From positions 7,449 through 36,662 of the IMG/VR virus record IMGVR_UViG_3300030106_003202: a stretch of 29,214 nt of DNA. One strand, written 5' to 3'. The notes below the pieces were generated by a model. It saw nothing but the letters and a program-made list of their open reading frames with translations, was not told the origin of the DNA and made no database searches. This document shows, in pieces, positions 1 to 4,648 of this stretch. Source of the DNA: a virus. The translations under genes and the position numbers were made by a program. The first letter of the stretch is position 1. Every line of letters starts with the position of its first letter.

Positions 1-205
1 CCAGAAATGGGTTCGTATTGGTACTGATGGTAAAATCAAAGGACCATGCGGTACATCCAAAAATAAAAAAAAGCCAGACAGATGTCTGCCTTTAGCTAAA
101 GCACGTTCATTGTCTAAAAGACAATTAGCGTCTACAGCAAGAAAGAAAAAAAGGTCAAACAAAACAGTAGTTAGTAATACAAAAGCAGCAAAAGTTAGAT
201 CATAA
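1..205 (+). CDS. Small basic Cys-pair protein (5'-truncated)
   Basis: This open frame enters from the left edge with its first full codon at base 2. It gives 67 visible residues and stops with TAA at 203-205. The protein is very rich in Lys and Arg and has two cysteines about 12 residues apart (GPCGTSK...DRCLP), then a run of the type LAKARSLSK and a basic tail. I recognise this style from short proteins common in marine phage genomes, possibly the family labelled DUF5872, but I cannot confirm that label. The two Cys could form a metal site or disulphide (inference). Its stop overlaps the next start by one base (TAATG), so the two are translationally coupled. Its upstream part lies outside the window. 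Function unknown; nucleic-acid binding is plausible from the charge only. Confidence 0.75.
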   Translation, partial: QKWVRIGTDGKIKGPCGTSKNKKKPDRCLPLAKARSLSKRQLASTARKKKRSNKTVVSNTKAAKVRS

Positions 206-501
206 TGGCAACAAAAGGTAGAACAAAAAAAGGACAAATAAGGAGAACTACAGGTAAAGGTGGCAACTATAGGTCAACTAAATCTGGAGCAGGAATGACA
301 GAAAAAGGGGTAAGGGCTTATAGAAGGGCAAATCCTGGAAGTAAACTAAAAACAGCGGTAACAGAAAAGAACCCTACAGGTAAAAGAGCAGCACGAAGAA
401 AATCTTTTTGTGCTCGTATGAAAGGAATGAAGGGACCATTAAAAGATAAAAAAGGAAGACCAACAAGAAAAGCTATGGCTTTAAGACGTTGGAGATGCTA
501 A
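205..501 (+). CDS. Small highly basic protein with SFCARMxGM...RRWRC tail (DUF6321-like)
   Basis: A 98-aa protein with about one third Lys or Arg. The first half is low-complexity (GRTKKGQIRRTTGKGG). The second half carries the signature SFCARMKGMKGPLKDKKG followed by a Thr-Arg-Lys segment and a C-terminal RRWRC, so the two cysteines bracket the conserved domain. I associate this pattern with the DUF6321 family found in large marine phages and algal viruses; the label is from memory. The ATG at 205 overlaps the preceding TAA by one base. No enzyme motif is visible. The charge suggests contact with packaged DNA or RNA (inference). It belongs to a run of tiny genes extending to 1836. Confidence 0.75.
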   Translation: MATKGRTKKGQIRRTTGKGGNYRSTKSGAGMTEKGVRAYRRANPGSKLKTAVTEKNPTGKRAARRKSFCARMKGMKGPLKDKKGRPTRKAMALRRWRC

Positions 502-513
502 AAAATTAATTAT

Positions 514-521
514 TATATTTG
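514..521 (+). promoter_or_regulatory. Bacteroidota-type -7 promoter element TATATTTG
   Basis: TATATTTG matches TAnnTTTG, the -7 consensus of Bacteroidota primary sigma factors. It sits in the 24-nt gap after the DUF6321-like gene. A TTG at 489-491 could be a distant -33 element. Only four bases separate the motif from the ATG at 526, so transcription would begin at or next to that start codon. The mRNA may therefore be leaderless for this gene, or the promoter may mainly serve the genes from 696 onward. Confidence 0.6.
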
Positions 522-525
522 CACT

Positions 526-693
526 ATGGCTAAAATGAATAAAAAAGACTACAACGGTATTAACTTTAAAAACAAAGTTATTGATAAGTTGTCAGCAGGA
601 CAGAAAAAAATAGCTGGAATGACTCCACCATTTGACAAAATAACTGGTAGTGATTTTGCAGCATTAAGAAATAAAAAAAATAAAAACGCTTAA
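526..693 (+). CDS. Small basic hypothetical protein, 55 aa
   Basis: ATG at 526 opens a 55-codon frame ending in TAA at 691-693. The protein starts MAKMNKKDYNGINFKNKVID and contains LSAGQKKIAGMTPPFDKITG and the tail DFAALRNKKNKNA. It is basic, has no cysteine and no membrane segment. The frame fills the space between two other small genes exactly and the next gene starts two bases after its stop, which supports it despite its size. A second in-frame ATG at 535 could also be used, since a putative promoter element ends only four bases before 526. Function unknown; it belongs with the small basic proteins around it. Confidence 0.65.
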   Translation: MAKMNKKDYNGINFKNKVIDKLSAGQKKIAGMTPPFDKITGSDFAALRNKKNKNA

Positions 694-695
694 CT

Positions 696-866
696 ATGCC
701 GACAGTAAAATACAAATGCCCAGATAGTGGGAAAAACATGAAAAAAACATTTCCATATAATGCAGTAGGAAAAGCACAAGCTGCTGAGTTTGCAAAAACT
801 ATGGGAGGTACAAAGAAGGATAATCCAGGATATGGAGATGAAAAGAAAATGAGTTCAGGTTATTAA
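696..866 (+). CDS. Small hypothetical protein with KCPDSGK...FPYN motif, 56 aa
   Basis: ATG at 696 starts a 56-codon frame ending in TAA at 864-866, two bases after the previous stop. The sequence opens with VKYKCPDSGKNMKKTFPYN, then GKAQAAEFAKTMGG and a Gly/Lys-rich end. The opening resembles small phage proteins of the form 'YKCPKTGK..K.FPYN.xGKAKA', which I have seen beside DUF6321-like genes; this is a family impression from memory. There is one cysteine, so a zinc finger is unlikely on its own. The pattern and context support a real gene of unknown role in the small-protein array. Confidence 0.7.
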   Translation: MPTVKYKCPDSGKNMKKTFPYNAVGKAQAAEFAKTMGGTKKDNPGYGDEKKMSSGY

Positions 867-883
867 TTATTAAAAATAAAAAA

Positions 884-1084
884 ATGAAACAAGGATATAA
901 TGCAAGATTAGATGAGTCTTTAGGTGGAAGACACAAAGGAAAACACTCACAGTCTATGAAAGACAGAAGAGACGAGTCTAAAGCAATGTCAAAAAAGATG
1001 TATGGTCACGCTTATGGAGCGGACAAAGGAATGTCATACAGACACACATCTTCTTGGAAAACTCACGACCACTTAAGATCGTAA
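884..1084 (+). CDS. Small basic hydrophilic protein (RLDESLGGRHKGK...), 66 aa
   Basis: A 66-aa protein beginning MKQGYNARLDESLGGRHKGK, followed by SMKDRRDESKAMSKKMYG and a His-rich end (YRHTSSWKTHDHLRS). It repeats the element D(R)xDES twice and has eleven Met, His or Tyr residues in its second half. It has no hydrophobic core long enough for a membrane segment and may be disordered or bind nucleic acid. Similar MKQGYxxRLDESLG starts occur in marine phage small-protein clusters (memory). An A-rich leader precedes the ATG. Function unknown. Confidence 0.75.
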   Translation: MKQGYNARLDESLGGRHKGKHSQSMKDRRDESKAMSKKMYGHAYGADKGMSYRHTSSWKTHDHLRS

Positions 1085-1087
1085 AAG

Positions 1088-1294
1088 ATGCCAGGTCGTA
1101 CTAAGAAAAAAGGAGCTTTTCCAGAAATAAAAAAAGGCAATCAGGGTAAATTTACATCGTGGGCAAAACGCAACGGTTTTAAAGATGCTTGTAGTGCAGC
1201 TTCATCTGTAATGAAAAATACTGATAAGTATTCAGAAAGCGTTGTTAAAATGGCTAACTATGCTAATAACTTTGGTTGTAAAAACAAAAGTTAA
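1088..1294 (+). CDS. Small basic two-Cys protein with VVKMANYANNFGC tail, 68 aa
   Basis: A 68-aa protein starting MPGRTKKKGAFPEIKKGNQG, a basic linker followed by a compact helical-looking domain FTSWAKRNGFKDACSAASSV and SESVVKMANYANNFGCKNKS. The two cysteines flank the domain. It begins three bases after the preceding stop. The conserved-looking VVKMANYANNFG end is one I associate with short proteins in phages of aquatic bacteria; no function is known to me. It looks like a folded helical module with a basic tail, fitting a DNA-associated internal or assembly protein (inference). Confidence 0.75.
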   Translation: MPGRTKKKGAFPEIKKGNQGKFTSWAKRNGFKDACSAASSVMKNTDKYSESVVKMANYANNFGCKNKS

Positions 1295-1317
1295 ATACTA
1301 ATTAAATTTATTTTATT

Positions 1318-1548
1318 ATGGCAAAAAAGAAAACTGTAAAGGGTAAAAGAAAGAATTTATTAAAAACTGACCCGGAGCAAAAACCAAACATTTCATACGA
1401 GCAAAAAATGGGGGCTGACCCTACAATTTCTGGATTTATCAAACCTGAAAAAAAAGAAATTAAAGAAGAGGCTAAACCAAAGGCTTATGTTACAAGTAGA
1501 CCTAAAACTGCTTTTAACACAAGAAAGCGGTATGACCAAACTAATTAA
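1318..1548 (+). CDS. Small Lys/Pro-rich hypothetical protein, 76 aa
   Basis: A 76-aa protein that is low-complexity, rich in Lys, Glu and Pro (KPEKKEIKEEAKPKAYVTSR) and probably disordered. It has no cysteine and no hydrophobic segment. The ATG at 1318 follows a 23-nt A/T-rich gap (ATTTATTTTATT). The next gene begins just after its stop, or overlaps it by 17 nt if an earlier start is used. I do not recognise a family beyond its membership in the basic small-protein array. Confidence 0.65.
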   Translation: MAKKKTVKGKRKNLLKTDPEQKPNISYEQKMGADPTISGFIKPEKKEIKEEAKPKAYVTSRPKTAFNTRKRYDQTN

Positions 1549-1552
1549 AAAC

Positions 1553-1675
1553 ATGAAAGAAAAATTAATATCTTTGTATTACCATTTAAGATGTAATTGG
1601 AACGTATTACTTGACAAGCTATCTATTAAGGTTGACAAGTGTGCATATGACGAATGTAAATGCAAGATAGACTAA
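1553..1675 (+). CDS. Tiny Cys-rich protein ending CAYDECKCKID, 40 aa
   Basis: The ATG at 1553 lies four bases after the previous stop and gives 40 residues: MKEKLISLYYHLRCNWNVLL, then DKLSIKVDKCAYDECKCKID. In-frame starts at 1532 (47 aa) and 1487 (62 aa) also exist; I prefer 1553 because it avoids overlap and begins a clean amphipathic helix, while 1532 is the main alternative. Four cysteines occur, three in the last eleven residues (CxxxxCxC), suggesting a metal or disulphide cluster. An amphipathic helix plus an acidic Cys tail could sit at a membrane. The next gene overlaps its end by 16 nt. Function unknown. Confidence 0.6.
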   Translation: MKEKLISLYYHLRCNWNVLLDKLSIKVDKCAYDECKCKID

Positions 1676-1836
1676 ACAACAAGTCCAGAGGATTAGGAGA
1701 TACTATAGCTAAGGTTACTAAAGCCACAGGTATAGATAAACTTGCTAATAATATGGCAAAGGCAATGGGAAAAGAAGACTGCGGTTGCGGTCAAAGAAGA
1801 GACACTCTTAATAGAGCGTTTCCATATAAAAGATAA
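1660..1836 (+). CDS. Tiny CGCG-motif protein (RGLGDTIAKVTKATGIDK), 58 aa
   Basis: ATG at 1660, inside the end of the preceding gene in another frame, opens a 58-codon frame ending in TAA at 1834-1836. The protein begins MQDRLNNKSRGLGDTIAKV, continues TKATGIDKLANNMAKAMGK, and ends with a CGCG motif followed by a basic FPYKR tail. This 'RGLGDTIAKxTKATGIDK ... DCGC ... FPYK' layout is one I recognise from small proteins in marine flavobacterial phages, so I trust the frame despite its size. The helical first half plus Cys pair and basic end could bind a partner or metal (inference). It overlaps the preceding gene by 16 nt, so expression is probably coupled. Function unknown. Confidence 0.75.
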   Translation: MQDRLNNKSRGLGDTIAKVTKATGIDKLANNMAKAMGKEDCGCGQRRDTLNRAFPYKR

Positions 1837-1865
1837 AAGAGATTTTTAACCTCAAATAAAAAAAC

Positions 1866-2408
1866 ATGGCATACCCAAAAATTACGGTAAATACTGGCCT
1901 TGCATTAAGCATAATAGCCAGTGACACTTTACCAATCCCAGCACCAGATTTACCACAAATAACAGGAACAGCAGATACTGATGTTACTAATAAATTAAAA
2001 GATACTGCTGCAAACTTTTCTACAGTAAATGTAGGGGATATAGTTTATAACACTACTGACAATACTTCAGGAGCAGTTACAGCAGTTGATTCAACTGATA
2101 CAATTTCTTTTGCTACTGATCTATTTCCTGATGGTAATGAAACTTATATAATATTTACAGCAGGACCTGTAGGATTTAATGAAAGAATAGCATCTGGAGA
2201 AGGGTGTTTATTATATGTTGGAAGTAGTGAAGCAAAAGTTGCAAATCAAGTAGCTTCACCTGTTGATGTAAAAGTAAAAACAACAGCTGGTAGTATTGTA
2301 ACATTTACAAACTTTCCAGTAGGAGAATACTTACCAGTTCAAATAGTACAGCTTTTTAAAACTGGAACTACTAATTCAGCAGATAATAACTGTATAGCAA
2401 TCTGGTAA
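1866..2408 (+). CDS. Beta-rich virion-associated protein with an inserted recurrent domain, 180 aa
   Basis: A 180-aa Thr/Val/Gly-rich protein with no signal peptide or membrane segment. Residues 1-32 and about 98-180 look like one small beta domain: MAYPKITVNTGLALSI at the start, EGCLLYVGSSEAKV in the middle, and LPVQIVQLFKTGTT near the end. Between them, residues 33-97 form a separate module (TNKLKDTAANFSTVNVGDIV ... DLFPDGNETYII) that also occurs in the proteins encoded at 25206 and 26245. Removing it leaves a small head protein of about 115 aa, a size typical of decoration or trimeric surface proteins. I know proteins of this outline from marine phages, always unnamed. It lies before the lysis genes, two bases from the next start. 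Role inferred as structural. Confidence 0.75.
   Translation: MAYPKITVNTGLALSIIASDTLPIPAPDLPQITGTADTDVTNKLKDTAANFSTVNVGDIVYNTTDNTSGAVTAVDSTDTISFATDLFPDGNETYIIFTAGPVGFNERIASGEGCLLYVGSSEAKVANQVASPVDVKVKTTAGSIVTFTNFPVGEYLPVQIVQLFKTGTTNSADNNCIAIW
1962..2156 (+). repeat. Recurrent beta domain, copy A (inside the 180-aa protein)
   Basis: Residues 33-97 of the 180-aa protein. The signature is TNKLxDxxAxF, then VGDIxYNTTD, then VTAVxSxxTxSFAxDLFPDG and NExYxI. The DNA segment for DLFPDGNE is almost the same as in the copy starting at 25302 (gatctatttcctgatggtaa against gatttatttccggatggtaa), so the two copies are clearly related. Confidence 0.8.
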
Positions 2409-2409
2409 T

Positions 2410-2679
2410 ATGATAACTCTTTCAGAAGATACAAAGTTTAGTTTAAGTCCAAAAAACTTTTTTACTATAGCTGTATTTATTGCTGGATTTGTTGGTATGT
2501 ATTATAGTTTACAGGCAGATATTCAAGAGGCTAAAGAATTACCAGAGCCTTCTCAAGTTCCAGTAGAACAAATGATTCAAATCCAAAAAGAGCTAACATT
2601 TATAAAAACAGAAATGTTAGAAATGAAAGAAACATTAAACAGATTAGACGACAGAATTTATACGCTTAAAAATAAGTAA
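2410..2679 (+). CDS. One-TM coiled-coil protein (spanin- or holin-like), 89 aa
   Basis: An 89-aa protein with a short N-terminal stretch, one hydrophobic helix at about residues 17-34 (FFTIAVFIAGFVGMYYSL), a Pro-rich linker at 44-52 (LPEPSQVPV), and a long heptad-like helix from 53 to the end. This is the layout of inner-membrane spanins and of small membrane partners in lysis cassettes. It sits directly before the amidase and holin, starting two bases after the preceding gene. There is no lipobox, so it is not an outer-membrane spanin. An accessory holin is also possible. The lysis role is inferred from topology and position. Confidence 0.65.
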   Translation: MITLSEDTKFSLSPKNFFTIAVFIAGFVGMYYSLQADIQEAKELPEPSQVPVEQMIQIQKELTFIKTEMLEMKETLNRLDDRIYTLKNK

Positions 2680-2682
2680 TAA

Positions 2683-3096
2683 ATGAGAGCAATAGAAAAA
2701 ATTGTAATTCATTGCTCAGCTACTCCCCGAAACAAAGACTTCTCAGCAGAAGATATTAGAGACTGGCACGTCAAAGGAAATGGCTGGAGCGATATAGGAT
2801 ATCATTTTGTAATACGTTTAGATGGTACTATTGAATATGGAAGAATGGTAGATAGATATGGCGCTCATGTAAAAAGCCATAACCTTAACAGTTTAGGCAT
2901 TTGTTATATAGGAGGTATGGATAAAGAGATGAATGAATGGGAAGACACCAGGACTGAAGAACAAAAAGAGTCTTTAATATTATTATTAAAAACTTTAAGA
3001 AAGTTTCATCCTAATGCTAAAATATATGGACATAGAGATTTTTCAAGTAAAGAATGTCCAAGTTTTGATGCAAAAACAGAATATAAAGATATATGA
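2683..3096 (+). CDS. Phage endolysin: N-acetylmuramoyl-L-alanine amidase (Amidase_2 / T7 lysozyme type)
   Basis: This 137-aa single-domain enzyme should cut the bond between N-acetylmuramic acid and L-alanine in peptidoglycan. The zinc ligands of the amidase_2 family are visible: H10 in IVIHCSATP, H117 in IYGHRDF, and C125 in KECPSF. K123 sits two before the cysteine and Y40 precedes H41 in GYHFVI, matching the spacing of the catalytic Tyr, His, Lys and Cys in T7 lysozyme (H17, Y46, H122, K128, C130). The length is close to T7 lysozyme. There is no signal peptide, so it needs a holin to cross the inner membrane. The last codons overlap the holin start (ATATGA). Confidence 0.93.
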   Translation: MRAIEKIVIHCSATPRNKDFSAEDIRDWHVKGNGWSDIGYHFVIRLDGTIEYGRMVDRYGAHVKSHNLNSLGICYIGGMDKEMNEWEDTRTEEQKESLILLLKTLRKFHPNAKIYGHRDFSSKECPSFDAKTEYKDI

Positions 3097-3497
3097 ATAT
3101 ATGGAGTAAAATATTTGGATCAGCAGGAATGGAGGTTGCTGATAAAGTAAGTGAGGTGGTTGACAAGTTTGTTGAAACGCCTGACGAAAAAAAAGAATTT
3201 AAAAAACAAATGATGCAGGTTTTTGCTGACAGCGTAGCTGATGAGCAAAAAAATGTAACCGAAAGATGGAAAAGCGATATGTCGTCTGATAGTCGTTTGT
3301 CAAAAACAGTAAGGCCTGCTGTATTAATTTTTTTAATTTTAAGTACAATCGTGCTTATTTTTATTGACTCAGGATTTATTAACTTTGTAGTTGACGATGA
3401 GTGGAAAGAATTATTAAAACTTTTACTTATGACAACGGTAGCCGCATACTTTGGTGGGCGCTCATACGAAAAAGGAACAAGGATAAAAAATAAATAA
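3093..3497 (+). CDS. Holin (3TM_holin-like family)
   Basis: A 134-aa membrane protein. An amphipathic N-terminal half (EVADKVSEVVDKFVETPDEK) is followed by RWKSDMSSDSRLSKTVRP, then hydrophobic helices at about 74-91 (AVLIFLILSTIVLIFID) and 105-121 (ELLKLLLMTTVAAYF), ending GGRSYEKGTRIKNK. The 'RWxxDMxSDSxLSKxVRP ... YFGGRSYEK' pattern is typical of phage holins grouped as Holin_3TMs. Holins form holes in the inner membrane that let the amidase out and so set lysis time. The start overlaps the amidase stop by four bases, which couples the two. Confidence is high from topology and neighbour. Confidence 0.88.
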   Translation: MNIWSKIFGSAGMEVADKVSEVVDKFVETPDEKKEFKKQMMQVFADSVADEQKNVTERWKSDMSSDSRLSKTVRPAVLIFLILSTIVLIFIDSGFINFVVDDEWKELLKLLLMTTVAAYFGGRSYEKGTRIKNK

Positions 3498-4220
3498 ATG
3501 GCCAGAATAGTAAGTTATCCATTACAAAATGTAGTAGTTGGAACCGATAAGTGGATTGGTTCTGATATGGTTAACGATGGCAAAACTGTAAATTTTAGTG
3601 CAGATGCTGTTGCAGTATTTTTAAACACCTTTAATAAAATAGAGGTAAATGCATTAAAATATAGATTTCAAAATTGGAATACAGGAGAAGAAAGAGAGCC
3701 AGGAACAATATCCTTTTCTACTTCTGGGATAGGCGGTCCTGCATTTAACACCATAAGTAGTTTTATGCTAAGTAAATTTCAATTAGCTTCTTTAATTGAT
3801 GTATCGTCTTATTATACAGTACCTTTAGTAGGCTCCACTGTAGTTATATCACAAGCTGATAATCCTTCAAAATTTGGTATTTATTCTTGGAATAGCGCTA
3901 CTCAAAATGCTCAAGAGTCTAATTTTTTTGATATCGGTGTAACTCTACAGGCCAGCACAGGTAGCTTAATAGACAACAAAGATTATTTCATATCTTTGCT
4001 GACGTATGCATCAGCGAGTTCTGGAGACAAAAACTTTGTGTTTTCGCAAAACGTAGCATCAGCAACGTGGAATGTAACACATAACTTAAACAAATATCCT
4101 TCAGTAAGCGTGGTGAACAGTGCAAACATTACAGTTTATGGAGATGTAGATTATGATTCATTAAATTCAGTAACCATAACTTTTAATGCTGCACATACAG
4201 GAAAAGCATTTTTTAACTAA
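3498..4220 (+). CDS. Tail fibre or appendage protein, 240 aa
   Basis: The N-terminus MARIVSYPLQNVVVGTDKWI followed by GSD and NDGKTVNFS resembles the start of the 1841-aa fibre (DLLIATD ... NNKTVTF), suggesting a shared virion-attachment module. The middle is beta-rich without recognisable domains. The C-terminus, about residues 191-240, holds SATWNVTHNLNKYPSVSVV, YGDVDY and TITFNAAHTGKAFFN, a 'W.V.HNLxKYPSVxVxxS' tip widespread in phage fibres of aquatic bacteria. The start is the base after the holin stop (TAAATGG). It probably forms a small fibre or chaperone-like tip that binds the host surface. The C-terminal motif is a known phage pattern; the exact role is inferred. Confidence 0.75.
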   Translation: MARIVSYPLQNVVVGTDKWIGSDMVNDGKTVNFSADAVAVFLNTFNKIEVNALKYRFQNWNTGEEREPGTISFSTSGIGGPAFNTISSFMLSKFQLASLIDVSSYYTVPLVGSTVVISQADNPSKFGIYSWNSATQNAQESNFFDIGVTLQASTGSLIDNKDYFISLLTYASASSGDKNFVFSQNVASATWNVTHNLNKYPSVSVVNSANITVYGDVDYDSLNSVTITFNAAHTGKAFFN

Positions 4221-4230
4221 AACAAAAAAC

Positions 4231-4626
4231 ATGACAAAAAATATTTTAACACTATTAATTACATTATTTTCACTAACAGCTTCTGCTCAGTTTATGGTAA
4301 CAAGTATGTTAAGTGAGCCAGCGGACGGAGAAGAAATGAGTTTAGATAATTTAACAGACAACATAGGAGTTATGTATTCTATGGATAAAATAAGTTTAGG
4401 AGTAATGATGAACGGAGAGGATTATGATTTAGTTGCCAGATATGCATTTGGTGATAAATTATTTGCTTATGGATTAGTTACAACTGAAGAAGAGAATGTT
4501 TCTTTAGGGGTAGGTTATGCATTAAATGTGTGGAACGAACTATACATAGAGCCTTCTTATTTAATAGACTTAGAAAACGAAGATCAAGAGGGAGAACTTA
4601 AATTTAGTTTGACCTATAAATTTTAA
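4231..4626 (+). CDS. Secreted outer-membrane beta-barrel-like protein, 131 aa
   Basis: I take the ATG at 4231, because it begins a textbook signal peptide (MTKNILTLLITLFSLTASAQ) with likely cleavage in TASA-QF, the usual Bacteroidota pattern. An in-frame ATG at 4186 would add 15 residues and overlap the previous gene. The mature chain alternates polar and apolar residues in strands (NIGVMYSMDKISLGVMM, YDLVARYAFGDKLFAYGLV, NVSLGVGYALNVWNELYIEP) and ends FSLTYKF, with the C-terminal Phe common in outer-membrane barrels. About six to eight strands are possible. It sits between two fibre genes. It could alter the infected cell's surface, for example blocking superinfection, or be a host-derived surface mimic. 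Function is inferred. Confidence 0.7.
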   Translation: MTKNILTLLITLFSLTASAQFMVTSMLSEPADGEEMSLDNLTDNIGVMYSMDKISLGVMMNGEDYDLVARYAFGDKLFAYGLVTTEEENVSLGVGYALNVWNELYIEPSYLIDLENEDQEGELKFSLTYKF

Positions 4627-4648
4627 TAATATATAAAAAACAGAAAAT

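Noticed and set aside
1487-1552. Earlier start for the tiny ECKC protein
   Set aside because: The extra residues overlap the preceding gene in another frame and look like noise; 1532 remains possible, 1553 is preferred.
1569-1576. TATCTTTG inside the tiny ECKC gene
   Set aside because: It matches the promoter motif but lies within coding sequence encoding a plausible helix; chance matches are expected at about one per 1.5-2 kb in DNA this AT-rich.
4186-4230. Earlier in-frame start for the barrel protein
   Set aside because: It would overlap the preceding gene and mask the clean signal peptide that starts at 4231.
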